A program made the translations under genes and the position numbers. Source: Panopea generosa (lineage: Eukaryota > Mollusca > Bivalvia > Adapedonta > Hiatellidae). From it: DNA of 64,000 bases. Below the pieces are notes generated by a model. The model was not told where the DNA came from. It saw only the letters and a program-made list of their open reading frames with translations, and ran no database searches. Where the stretch lies: assembly GCA_029582155.1 (NCBI GenBank), contig CM055896.1, positions 25,015,184 through 25,079,183 on the forward strand, given 5' to 3'. Below, one piece after another: positions 20,571 through 32,300 of the stretch; position 1 is the stretch's first letter, and every line of letters starts with the position of its first letter.

Positions 20571-20705
20571 GTAACATCGGTCACCCATCCAAGTTCTAAC
20601 ACTCCCCTAACACTGTACATCGTTGCTCAACTTCCAATACAGTCAGTGCACTTTAACTATATCGCTGTAAAAGCTAGCTTAACAGCAAGACTGTTGTAAG
20701 TGACC
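20571..20705 (-). mobile_element. 5S rRNA-derived SINE copy
   Basis: Inverse reading contains AACTTGGATGGGTGACCGATG-like sequence and GAAGTTGAGCAACGATG, then the shared AAAGCTAGCTTAACAGC body. It lies ~260 bp downstream of the previous copy in the same orientation, as if tandemly duplicated or a dimer. Confidence 0.6.
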
Positions 20706-20910
20706 AATATACATTCACTACATCGGGTATGGTATTCAATTTCCTGCACAATTGGCAATATTTACAAATAGTATCCACGTGGTTGATTATTTCATCGGCA
20801 ATGTTGGCAATATATATGATATTGATTAGTGTTTTGCCTAAAGTTGTTTTAATTAAATTAAAATGAACTAATGCTAAATACTCATTAATACTTTTCAATT
20901 ACATAATTAA

Positions 20911-21100
20911 AGCCCTAGTTAGTTCAACAGACCATAACTGGTTCTCACCTATCCACAATTGTCAGTGTTCTTGCTGTATATTTGGTGTGCTACATAACAA
21001 TATACTAAATTAAGGTTGATGAAACCACTACCTGTTTTTAACACGAAATTAAAGTAGATGAATTGGTAGGTTGATGAAACCACCATCACCCGTGGGCTAC
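20911..21100. repeat. Dispersed repeat (copy 2 of 1286-1530)
   Basis: Shares AGTTCAACAGACCATAACTGG, CTTGCTGTATATTTGG, CTACCTGTTTTTAACACGAA and GGTAGGTTGATGAAACCAC with copy 1. The left arm of the copy-1 hairpin is missing, so no long hairpin forms. Confidence 0.55.
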
Positions 21101-21186
21101 AGCATGTGAAATTGAAGCTACAGTCGGACCCAAACTCACAGTGTGTTGAGAGAACATAAACCGCAACCAATTTTTTATGCAACGGT

Positions 21187-21666
21187 TTATTTACTGAAAT
21201 TCCAGCCTATCAAATCAACAAACTACAGCGAGTCCAAAATCATGCCGCCAGAGTTGTCATGAATGCTTCCTATGATCAACCAAGTGTGGAACTACTAAAA
21301 GAATTACACTGGCTTCCAGTTAAAGCTAGAGTCATGTTCAAAGTCTTAGTAATGGTTTTCCGTGTCATCAATTGTACAGCTCCAGTATACCTGAGGGAAA
21401 TGTTTGTACCTACTCGACTACGGTACAGACTACGATCACAAGGTGACATTAACTTTAACATACCTAGACGGCGAACAAAACTAGCAGACAGATCAATGGC
21501 CATTGTTGGTCCCAAATGGTGGAATAATCTACCGAGTTATCTTAAAAACATTCAATCTGAATCCAGTTTTAGATCAAAACTGAAAACACATTTGTATAGT
21601 CAGTTTCATGAACAATGAGTGTGCTCTGGTTAAATACAAAATACCTGTAGCAATATAAAACAGTAT

Positions 21667-21700
<34 letters not shown>

Positions 21701-21835
21701 GTCTAAATCTAAGTTCTAGAATCATGTTAATATATTGAATGTATATGTTTTAAATCTGTGTTATGTAATTGTGAAGCGCAATAGAATATTTTATAATTTT
21801 TGTGCTATATAAATGTCATGTATTTGTATTTGTAT
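21187..21835 (+). pseudogene. LINE reverse transcriptase 3' end
   Basis: An open frame from about 21187 to 21618 reads INKLQRVQNHAARVV, LKELHWLPVKARVMFKVL, CTAPVYLREMF, WWNNLPSYLKNI and SSFRSKLKTHLYSQF. This is the conserved C-terminal tail of CR1/L2/Jockey-type retrotransposon proteins (LHWLPV...LWNSLP...FKxxLKTHLF). The polymerase core is absent: 5' truncation, as usual for LINE insertions. After the stop are a TA microsatellite (21669-21698), GTGCTATATAAATGTCATG, and a short ATTTGT-repeat tail, resembling the 3' UTR and tail of such elements. The clade cannot be fixed. Confidence 0.85.
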
Positions 21836-22210
21836 ATCTGTAGTTGTCATGGTGTGTGGCACAAAAGTCACTAACCCAACATTTTACAGACATAAAAATC
21901 AACCATATGTTTAAATATCTGTGTTTGTCATAGTGTGTGCTGCGAAAGTTGCTAACCTAAAATTTATGGACAGAAACATCAAGAAATTATATAGAGATGG
22001 AAAGGCAACTAGTTGAGATTTTGTGAACGCTCATGCCAAATTAGTAATCCTTCGTGTGCTATTTTATCAACATTTAGTCAGGAAATGCAAGTTTCCGATC
22101 CTTCTATACAAGTCCTTGTAAACATCAACACTTTTTTTAATATCTGTAGTAATCATGGTGTTTGGCACGAAAGTAGCTTACCTACTTTTACGGACATAAA
22201 CATCCCATAT
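21834..22210 (+). repeat. Three degenerate ~65 bp repeats
   Basis: Copies starting near 21834, 21914 and 22139 each read ATATCTGT(AG)TT, CAT(GA)GTGT, GGCAC(G/A)AAAGT, CTAACC and ACAGACATAAA. The 114-residue frame at 22013-22357 crosses the last copy and is not supported. Confidence 0.5.
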
Positions 22211-22374
22211 TGGCGATTACCTGAGAAGAGTGTTGATCTTTTTAGGTTCCAGGATGACAGTGCAGGTTACAGATTGAAACCAACTGTATGTTTCTTCTGT
22301 TTCTTTAGTGTACAGCACCTCCACATGGATCCTCGATTTAAATACCCATCGGAATGACTGTTTTTAATTGGCCA

Positions 22375-22445
22375 GCCCCGGGGATCTAACCCACAACCTC
22401 AATGCTAGAAGTTTTGCGATTTACCGACTGTGCTAATGGGGCTAA
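22375..22445 (-). ncRNA. tRNA-like sequence
   Basis: The minus strand begins GCCCCATTAGCACAGTCGG and ends with GGTTGTGGGTTAGATCCC then CGGGGC. A-box-like (TAGCACAGTCGG) and B-box-like (GGGTTAGATCC) motifs are at tRNA spacing and the GCCCC/GGGGC ends can pair. The anticodon arm is poor, so it is more likely a SINE head or tRNA relic than a functional tRNA. Confidence 0.4.
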
Positions 22446-23561
22446 CCAGCTTATACTGGTTATGCTGCCATCAAAACAGCTATGTATTTTTGGATGTGTT
22501 ATCGAATACCGCCTGGAGATAATTGAATGATAATTGATCCAGAGTAGTAATTAACTGGTCAGTGGTAATTAATCCCCATGTGTATGTGCACCAATTAAAG
22601 TAATTAAAGAGACTAAACTTTTGTAAATGGTGACTTGTACAAGTTTCTACTTGGCCAGTGACTTGTACAATTTTCTACTTGTTCAGAATATCTGGCTATA
22701 GGATTGTACAGCACTGTCAGGGGAAGGTATTTTAACAACATTATTAGGCATGGTACTAAAAGTCTAAATATAGTATATCTATACTAAATTTTGTCTATTA
22801 TCACTGTTACATTGGGCATATATTCACATTCCTTGCATAATTACGATGAGCAGGGCCTAACCGTTATAACTACTCAGAATTCATTTAGGCAGGGCATTAT
22901 CACTACCCAGAATCCTAATTTTGATAACCGTCCCGGGCAAGGGTTAATGGCATGGGGGAAAAAGTGTGCATGTGGAAGTTGATAATGGGTGAAACGAACA
23001 GTGCCTTGTAGTGACAATGCAAGCTGTACTCTAGGTGCAATAATGAAAAAAAACATAAAAAGGTATCATAAGGTCTCCTGTATATTCGAAAAAGTAACAT
23101 AAGTCTGAGTAGAACCTTTCTGGGGAAATTGGTTAACTCTAATAAATTGTATGTTATATAGCTTGACTTGAACCAACAACTTCACATGTGACAGGTATGT
23201 GATCTTTAGCACAGAACTGCTCTCAGTAATGGAGGGTTGCACTCTGGCATCAAAATAAAACAAGTGGGGCATGTGTTTGCTGTGCTCCTACCTACTCGCT
23301 AAAAATTGCAGCTACTTAAACTTTTTATTGCCTCTCAAAGCGTTAACTTTTTATTTTTTCATGATATCTGTCCATCTTTCTTTAAAATACTGAGTCGAGA
23401 CACAGCAATCAAACATTCTTTTAGGATGACCTGGCCAAATATGGCAAAATAGTTTGGTCAATCTTGATGATAACAAACAATTGTATTGATACACATGGTG
23501 CGACAGCGTATTATAGTAGTTGATATAATAGTTATAAAAATTTAATTAATGAGAACAGTGA
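22446..23561. other. Non-coding, no feature recognised
   Basis: A short direct repeat (GTGACTTGTACAA, TTTCTACTTG) occurs at 22632-22685. The other frames here have no recognisable motif. Confidence 0.35.
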
Positions 23562-23574
23562 TTTAAATGCATTC

Positions 23575-23807
23575 TTTTTCTTTAATCGGGTTTAACGCCA
23601 TTTTTAACACATTTCAGGTTATATATGGCTTATCCAGTTTTGTTGGTGGAGGAAGAACTCAGACTGAGTACAACTACTGTCCATCCGCAAGTAACTGGAA
23701 TCTTTCTCACATACAGTTTTTGGAGTGGGATTCAAACCTACGATCTTAGCAGTGAGAAGTAAGTGATCTTGAGATGTCGCCTTATACCACTCGGCCACAG
23801 AGGACTC
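23575..23807 (-). mobile_element. tRNA-Leu-derived SINE with 13 bp duplication
   Basis: Minus strand head: GTCCTCTGTGGCCGAGTGG, TATAAGGCGACATCTCAAG, and GTAGGTTTGAATCCCACTCC, close to a Leu(CAA) tRNA with long variable arm. The body ends with GTGTTAAAAATGGCG, TTAAACCCG and an A-rich AAAGAAAAA tail. TTTAAATGCATTC is repeated at 23562-23574 and 23808-23820, marking a target-primed insertion. The same family occurs at 6757-6975 (+). Confidence 0.85.
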
Positions 23808-23849
23808 TTTAAATGCATTCAGTCTACCATTATGCCCTCAACTTTAATC

Positions 23850-24295
23850 TCAGTCGGTCGTTTTAGGTCACCTGAGACTTTGTCTCAATGAACCTTTTGT
23901 TCATCATCATGCGTCTGTAAACAATTGACTTTTTTGAGCTCTTCTCAAAACCATAACCGTAATTGTAATGATATATTGTATGCAGCTTTGGAACACACGG
24001 ATGATCAAAATTGTGAAAATGTCATAGTAAGGTAAACTTTGAAAATCTTTTTCTCAATATAGGAGAAGCACTGGGAAACATAGTGAGCATGATTATGGAC
24101 ATATATGGGTCATTTATAAAAATAGTGAATTGCATGTCCCTGGGTCACACGGTTTTGCCCTTGGAGTGAGGCCTACTTTACTAAATCTATATAAGAGAAA
24201 TTGACAAAAAGTTATTTCTTACGACTGAATAGATTTATGTCAATGTTTTTTGGATAATCAGATGACTGTTAAGGCCCATGGGCCTCTTGTTTAAA
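23850..24295 (+). repeat. Dispersed element ending GGGCCTCTTGTTT
   Basis: From GGTCACCTGAGACTTTGTCT to CCATGGGCCTCTTGTTT. The GGCCTCTTGT end is shared with the element ending at 27415. I recognise this style as an abundant non-autonomous family in mollusc genomes, possibly Helitron-related, but boundaries and class are not provable here. Confidence 0.4.
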
Positions 24296-24529
24296 AATAC
24301 ATTATAAATTACGGTTTCTAACAATGTGTATTCATATAATTATATAAACAAAGTTGGTAACCTCCCTGTTCATGTCATGATGTAATTATTTCAATCAGAG
24401 AACAGTACTTATAACATACATTTATTGTTAGTTGGTCTTTTGCTTTGTTTTCATTAGAGTTTTGGTAAATACATTGTAAATTCTGACGGAGTTGTCTTTG
24501 TTACTGTAAACAATTTTCAAATTTTTTTA

Positions 24530-24955
24530 ACTCGACTTTTCGAAGAATAAAGAGAGCTATTCTGCTCACCCGGATGTCAGCGTCCCACCTTGGTTGAAGT
24601 TTTGTGTGCAAGTCCCAATCTCAATAACCATTGCATGTATTGACTTGAAACTTAACACACCACTTCCCAGTCATCAAACATACTATGATAACTAAGTTAG
24701 ATAACTCTTGGATTTATATAATGCAAATTATTGCCCTTGTTTCACTTAGAAATTCTGGTTAGTTTTGCTTGCAAGTACCATCTTGTCCATACTTCATCAA
24801 CCACTCAATGTATTTGATTTGATTTAAATTTAATGCAAGACTTTCCAGTCATAAAATATACAACAATGAATAAGTTACTCTTGCACATGAATAAAATGCA
24901 AATTATTGCCCTTATTTGACATATTAAAATTTTACACACAAGTATCATCAATTGG
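24530..24955 (+). repeat. Dispersed repeat with two ~180 bp units
   Basis: AACTCGACTTTTCGAAGAAT and GAGAGCTATTCTGCTCACCC start it. Two units repeat CAGTCATHAAA-type text, AAGTTA, TAACTCTTG and ATGCAAATTATTGCCCTT about 180 bp apart (24731 and 24909). No coding content. Confidence 0.5.
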
Positions 24956-25088
24956 ATCTCACAACCCTTGAATTGACAGTCAGACACAATATAGACTTAA
25001 CGTATAACATGAATAAATCCCAAGGTGTAATTCATTTTTCAAATGGGGGCATTTATTTGGGACCGAGATATCCAAATTTAACCATTTT

Positions 25089-27415
25089 TAGCTCTACTGG
25101 CCAAAGGCCAGAAGTGCTTATGGGATGGCGCGTTGTCTGTCGTCTGTTAGCAGCACTTTCTCTGAAACCACTAGGCCAGTTCAACTGAAACTTCACATGC
25201 ATGTTTCTGTTGCATAGGAGACTATACAGAAGATTTTTTTTTTCGATCTGAAATTCAAGATGGCCGCCGTTACTAAAAATAGTCCAAACTTAAAAAATCT
25301 TCTTCTCATGAACGGCCAAACAGATTTTCAAAATGTTTATGTAGTAATGATGACCAACTATAGTATTGTTAGATTTGTTCAAATGGTGTCCCTAGGGTTC
25401 AATATGACCCCGCCCCGAGGGTTCAATTAGGGGACACATGTCATTATAATATTTTTTTTTTTTTTTTTTTTAAAATGGAAATGATTTTGCCTATATCTTC
25501 ACAGAAGCATTGTTTGGTGAAGGAGGTTCAGATTTGTAAAAATGACTGGGTTCCACTGTCTTAAGGGGTCAGGAGGGGCCCCAAAAGGGTAAAAAAAGGG
25601 AATTACTAAAATCGTTTTCTTAAGAACCGGTATGTCAGATTTGTTCATATTTGGCATAAATAATCCCTATGTGTAGGGGTTTGATTGCAGATAAGAATTA
25701 AGGGGCTAAAATTTATAGGGGCCCTGTAAGGGGACTTAGAATTTTACATAGGGATACTATGGGAAAACAGAAAATTCTCTTTTTCTTTCATCTATTCTGA
25801 AACCACTAGGCCAATTAAAATGAAACTTCACATGCATGTTTCTGTTGCATAGGAGACTATATAGAAGATTTTTTTTTTTTTTCGATCTGAAATTCAAGAT
25901 GGCCACTGTTACTAAAAATAGTCCGAAACTTCAAAAATTTTCTTCTCATGAACGGCCAAACAGATTTTCAAAATGTTTATGTAGTAATGATGACCATCTA
26001 TAGTATTGTTAGATTTGTTCAAATGGTGTCCCTAGGGTTCAATATGACCCGCCCTGAGGGTTCAATTAGGGGACACATGTCATTATAATATTTTTTTTTT
26101 TTTTTTTTTTTTAAATGGAAATGATTTTGCCTATATCTTCACAGAAGCATTGTTTGGTGAAGGAGGTTCAGATTTTGTAAAAATGAATGGGTTCCACTGT
26201 CTTAAGGGGTCAGGAGGGGCCCCAAAAGGGTAAAAATTGGGAATTACTAAAATCGTTTTCTTAAGAACCGGTACGTCACATTTGTTCATATTTGGCATAA
26301 ATTATCCCTATATGTAGGGGTTCGATTGCAGATAAGAATTAAGGGGCTAAAATTTATAGGAACCCTGTAAGGGGACTTAGAATTTTACATAGGGATACTA
26401 TGGGAAAACAGAAATTTCTCTTTTTCTTTCATCTATTCTGAAACCACTAGGCCAATTAAAATGAATCTTCACATGCATGTTTCTGTTGCATAGAAGACTA
26501 TACAGAAAAAAAAAATTTTCGATCTGAAATTCAAGATGGCCACCATTACTAAAAATAGTCCAAAACTTAAAAAATCTTCTTCTCATTAACGGCCCAGCAG
26601 ATTTTCAAAATGTTTATGTAGTAATGATGACCAACTATAGTTTTGTTAGATTTGTTCAAATGGTGTCCCTAGGGTTAAATATGACCCAGCCCCAAGGGTT
26701 CAATTAGGGGACACATGTCATTATAATATTTATTTATTTTCTTTTTTTAAAATGGAAATGATTTTGCCTATATCTTAACAGAAGCATTGTTAGATGAAGG
26801 AGGTTCAGATTTTGTAAAAGTGAATGGGTTCCACTGTCTTAGGGGGTCAGGAGGGGCCCCAAAAGGGTACAAATTGGGATTTACTAAAATCGTTTTCTTA
26901 AGAACCGGCATGTCAGATTTGCACATATTTGGCATAAATTATCCCTATGTATAGGGGTTTGATTGCAGATAAGAATTAAGGGGCTAAAATTGATAGAAGC
27001 TCTGTATGGGGACTTAGAATTTTACATAGGGATACTATGGGAAAACAGAAAATTCTCTTTTTCTTTCATCTCTTCTGAAACCACTAGGCCGATTAAACTG
27101 AAACTTCACATGCATGTTTCTGTTGCATAGGAGACTATACAGAAGATTTTTTTTTCGATCTGAAATTCAAGATGGCCGCAGTTACTAAAAATAGTTCAAA
27201 ACTTAAAAAATCTTCTCATGAACGGCCCAGCATATTTTCAAAATGTTTATGTAGTAATGATGACCAACTATAATTTTGTTAGATTTGTTCAAATCTTGTC
27301 CCTAGGATTAAAAATGACCCCGCCCCGATATTTCTATTGCATAGGAGAATTTCAAAAAGTGCTATGGCCACTATGAGTCAGTAGAGCGTCCTCAGGCCCT
27401 CTTGGGCCTCTTGTA
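25089..27415 (+). repeat. Element with ~637 bp tandem repeats, 3.4 units
   Basis: It begins TTAGCTCTACTGGCCAAAGG and ends CCCTCTTGGGCCTCTTGT. Unit starts (GAAACCACTAGGCC) fall at 25164, 25799, 26440 and 27077, so periods are 635, 641 and 637 bp. Each unit holds CTTCACATGCATGTTTCTG, a T tract of variable length, AAGATGGCC, and GGGGTCAGGAGGGGCCCC. The last unit is cut off near 27340. The only frame (26398-26586, -) is spurious. Confidence 0.8.
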
Positions 27416-27767
27416 TAAAGTACATATATTTATGTAAAAAATACCATAAAACACACAGCTGATGCTTTAGATGTTTCAACCTGACTTGAAATCAATACCT
27501 GTATATTTCAATTAAAGACTAGCTTCCAGATTGTTGAAGCGTTTTCCCCCATAAAAAAGGAGGAGTTGATCTGATTTTTAATTTCACAAAATTTGATATT
27601 ATACTACATGTATATAGTATTAGAAAACAAACATGTAGTGCTGTGTTAACAAGAGTGCATTTTATTAATAGAAATTTGGGCTATTTTAGATATTAATTTC
27701 TATTAATTTACATAATTTAATTTGGTAAATATTTAAGTCCATTATCTTAGTACAACATGATATGCTT

Positions 27768-27832
27768 CTGTGGTGTAACTGGCAAACACAACTACACTTT
27801 TGTAGAAATTCTGGGTTCAAATCCCAGCAGTT
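27768..27832 (+). ncRNA. tRNA-like sequence (probable SINE head)
   Basis: GTGGTGTAACTGGCAAACAC resembles an A box, and CTGGGTTCAAATCCCAG is a good B box/T arm. The 5' acceptor half is not complementary to the 3' end, so it is unlikely to be a functional tRNA. Confidence 0.35.
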
Positions 27833-28747
27833 GCGAACAGCATGAAAAGAGATGGCTTAGATATGGTGAAAAAAGAAATGTCTGTTTTATTTTTTAATGA
27901 AATTATTCTCTTTTAAAAATTTATATTTTTTTATAATGTTTGCTGCTGCATGGACAAAATGCTACTAACTTATGCTTAGTCTTTCTGACTTCCTTACATT
28001 CGAAAAGTATATTTTCCGTGGACTGCAGTTTATAATCATACATGGTCTATATTTTTTGTCTATTTTGTTTGTCTTGTTTAGTATTACAACCAGATTGTAG
28101 AAGTGTCTGGACAAGAACTGAAGGGAACCTATGTCCAGATTGTATATTTCATACTGTATATATTTGGACGCCTCAGCTGCTAATTTGGGAACTTAAGTAA
28201 ATGTGTTGGTTTATGTATGCAGTCATGCACAATGCTGTTGTTTTTTCTTGGTACATGGGAGATGGAGGTTCAAATTACTGCCATGACCAGAGACTTCTCT
28301 TAAATTTTAGTCTAGTCCTGTGTCCTAGACGTTTCCAACATTTGTCCAGAAATATACATTTGGTTAAGCCATATTTTAACATTTAAATTGCAAGAACTCT
28401 ATTTATGCTTGAATACAGTATGAATGTCTGGTGTTAAGAATTATACAAATGGTTCCTTCTGTGGCAGAGTTGTCCATAGTGTTGTTGTCAAATAACCATT
28501 TACTTCTCACTGCTGAAGTTGTTGCATCAATCCTCGCTCCAGTAGTTTAAAAACATTTTGTGAGAAATTTAAGGTTACTTACAAAAGGACGGTGGCTGTA
28601 CTGAGATTGGTTCCTTTGTCTTCTAGGTCTGTTTTGAAATTGTTTTGAAACCCCAGTAAAAATACATACTGGCTACCTGCACAGTGTAAACTATAGTATA
28701 GACATGTATTATGTTTATGTAATAAGGCAAGAAAAATATGCAGCCAT

Positions 28748-28812
28748 TGCAGACTCGAACTCGGGACCTTTCACTTACAGGTCAAGTGCTCTACTGACTG
28801 AGCTAACCAGAC
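28748..28812 (-). ncRNA. tRNA-like sequence
   Basis: Minus strand: TAGCTCAGTCAGTAGAGC is a near-consensus A box and GGTCCCGAGTTCGAGTCTG a near-consensus B box. The anticodon stem pairs poorly (CACTT/AAGTG possible, but the loop lacks U33) and no clean acceptor stem is seen. A tRNA-derived SINE or decayed tRNA gene is likely. Confidence 0.45.
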
Positions 28813-28939
28813 CGTTGACATATGTTTCTCTCCTAACAGTTTAGGTACACACTGTGACATTTATATTATGCAAGAAACATTTATAACTGAAGAAAAACCC
28901 ACATCAAAAGGTATTTTGTGACCAGCATCCATTTATGTA

Positions 28940-29071
28940 GCTTGATTAAATAAGGTATGAATAGACAGCTTCTTTATTATTTGGATATCCTTTCTGCTGT
29001 CCATAACTCGGGAGACGCAAAATAAAAAAAACTTTAAAAGGCTCCTAGAGGTGTGCAATATGCCGCACTAC
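28940..29071 (+). repeat. Direct repeat left of the satellite array
   Basis: Shares ATTAAATAAG, TTATTTGGATATCC, TCTGCTGTC, CGGGAGACG and GTGCAATATG with 36636-36769, same orientation, about 75-80% by eye. The pair brackets the 29330-35757 array. Confidence 0.6.
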
Positions 29072-29329
29072 GATTTATGATGCTAATAACATTTGCTTTT
29101 GTTTTGCAAACCAAGGAAATAGAGATATAGTTCCTTGAATAAAGTTTCAATCGTATAATAAGTGATTTATTTATGATAAGCATAATACATATTAAATATA
29201 TAATGGAAACAACTGCAACATTATCCTAAACATAATACATGTACTATAAACTTTATTTAGTAATCGTTTGTTTACTTTACTTATAAAATTGAAGTTCAAC
29301 CCCAAGAGAGGCAATGCCTTAGTTCATAT

Positions 29330-32300
29330 TACTATAATATGATGCTATATCAGCTGATGTGCAATGGCGCCGAGATTGCACCTGTAAACCAGTCTCGAAA
29401 TGTAGGTAATACTATAATATGATGCTATATCAGCTGATGTGCAATGGTGCCGGGATTGCACCAGTAAATCAGTCTCAAAATGTAGATAATACTATAATAT
29501 GATTCTATATAAGCTGATGTGCAATGGCGCCGGGATTGCACCAGTAAATCAGTCTCGAAATGTAGATAATACTATAATATGCAATAGCGCTGAGATTGCA
29601 CCTGTAAACCAGTCTCAAAATGTAGATAATACTATAATATGATGCTATATCAGATGATGTGCAATGGCGCCGGGATTGCATCTGTAAAATCAGTTTCGAA
29701 ATGTAGATCATACTATTCTATGATTGTATATCAGCTGATATGCAATGGCTCCGGGATTGCACCTGTAAATCAGTCTCGAATTGAAATAGTACTATAATAT
29801 GATGCTATATCAGCTGATGTGCAATGGGGCCAGGATTGCACCAGTTAATTAGTCTCAAAATGTAGATAATTCTATAATATGATGCTATATCAGCTGATGT
29901 GCAATGGCCTCGGGATTGCACCTGTAAACCAGTCTCGAAATGTAGATAATACTATAATATGAAGCTATATCAGCTGATGTGCAATGGTGCCAGGATTGCA
30001 CCAGTAAATCAGTCTTGAAATGTAGATAATACTATAATATAGTGCTATATCAGCTGATGTGCAATGGCGCTGGGATTGCATCAGTAAATCAGTCATGAAA
30101 TGTAGATAATACTATAATATGATGCTATATCAGCTGATGTGCAATTGTGCTGGGATTGCACCAGAAAATCAGCCTCGAAATGTAGATAATACTATAATAT
30201 GATGCTTTATCAGCTGATGTGCAATAGTGCCGGGATTGCACCTATTAATCAGTCTCGAAATATAGATAATACTATAATATAATGCTATATCAGCTGATGT
30301 GTAATGGCGCCGGGATTGCACCAGTTAATCAGTCTCGAATGTATAATAATACTATGATATAATGCTATATCAGCTGAAGTGCAATGGCGCCTGGATTGCA
30401 CCAGTAAATGAGTCTCGAATGTAGATAATACCATAATATGATGCTATATCAGCTGATGTGCAATGGCACAGGGATTGCACCAGTAAATCAGTCTTGAAAT
30501 GTAGATAATACTATAATATGATGCTATGTCAGGTGTTGTGCAATTGTGCTGGGATTGCACCAGTAAATCAGTCTCGAATGTAGATAATACTATAATATAA
30601 TGCTATATCAGGCTATGTGCAATGGCGCAGGGATTGCACCAGTAAATCAGTCTAAAAATGTAGATAATACTATAATATGATGTTATATCAGCTGATGTGC
30701 AATGGCGCGGTGATTGCTCCAGTAAATCAGTTTTGAAATGTAGATAATACTATGATATGATGCTATATCAGCTGATGTGCAATGGGGCTGGGATTGCACA
30801 TGTAAATCAGTCTCAAAATGTAGATAATACTATAATATAATGCTTTATCAGCTGATGTGTAATTGCGCCGGGATTGCACCTGTAAATCAGTCTTGAGATG
30901 TAGATGATACTATAATATAATGCTATATCAGCTGATATGCAATGTCGTCGGGATTGCACCAGTTAATAAGTCTCGAATGTAGATAATACTATAATATGGT
31001 TCGAAATGTAGATAATACTATAATATAATGCTATATCAGCTGAAGTGCAATTGCGCTGGGATTGCACCAGTAAATGAGTCTCGAATGTAGATAATACTAT
31101 AATATGATGCTATATCAGCTGATGTGCAATGGCACCGGGATTGCATCTGTAAATCAGTTTCGAAATGTAGATCATACTATTCTATGATTGTATATCTGCT
31201 GATATGCAATGGCGCCGGGATTGCACCAGTTAATCAGTGTTGAAATGCAGATAATACTATGATATAATGCTATATCAGCTGAAGTGCAATGGTGCAGGGA
31301 TTGCACCAGTAAATCAGTCTCGAAATGTAGATAATACTACAGTATAATGCTATATCAGCTGATGTGCAATGGCGTCGGGATTGTATCAATAAATCAGTCT
31401 CGAAATGAAGATTATACTTTAATATGGTTCGAAATGTAGATAATACTATAATATAATGTTAAATCAGCTGATGTGCATATTGGGCTGGGATTGCACCAGT
31501 AAATCAGTCTCAAAATGTAGATCATACTATAATATGATGCTATATCAGCTGATATGCAATGGCGCCGGGATTGCACCAGTAAATCAGTCTTGAAATGTAG
31601 GTAATACTATAATATAATGCTATATCAGCTGATGTGCAATGACAGTGGGGTTGCACCAGTAGATCAGTCTGGAAATGTAGATAATACAAAAATATAGTGC
31701 TATTTCAGCTGATGTGCAATGACAGTGGGATTGCACCAGTAAATCAGTCTCGAAATGTAAATGATACTCTAATGTGATGTTATATCAGCTGATAAGCAAT
31801 GGCTCCGGGATTGCACCAGTAAATCAGTCTCGAAATGTAGATAATACTATAATATAGTGCTATTTCAGCTGATGTGCAATGACAGTGGGATTGCACCTGT
31901 TAATCAGTCTTGAAATGTAGATAATACTATAATATGATGCTATATCAGCTGATGTGCAATGACAGTGGGATTGTACCTGTTAATCAGTCTCGAAATGTAG
32001 ATAATAGTATAATATAGTGCTTTTTCAGCTGATGTGCAATGACAGTGGGATTGCACCAGTAAATCAGTCTCGAAATGTAGATAATACTATAATATAGTGC
32101 TATATCAGCTGATGTGCAATGACAGTGGGATTGTACCTGTTAATCAGTCTAGAAATGTAGATAATACTATAATATAGTGCTTTTTCAGCTGATGTGCAAT
32201 GACAGTGGGATTGCACCAGTAAATCAGTCTCGAAATGTAGATGATACTCTAATGTAATGCTATATCAGCTGATATGCAATGGCGCCGAGATTGCACCAGT

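Larger units (their letters stand above)
27416..28939. other. Non-coding with two tRNA-like sequences
   Basis: Apart from the tRNA-like sequences at 27768-27832 and 28748-28812, nothing supported. A 61-residue frame at 28201-28386 has no recognisable motif. Confidence 0.35.

Noticed and set aside
20310-20705. Functional 5S rRNA genes
   Set aside because: Only the internal promoter blocks are kept, the 5' third is absent and a foreign body follows.
22013-22357. 114-residue plus-strand frame
   Set aside because: No motif; it crosses a degenerate repeat and has no splice or start context.
28748-28812. Functional tRNA gene
   Set aside because: Good A and B boxes, but the anticodon loop lacks U33 and no acceptor stem forms.
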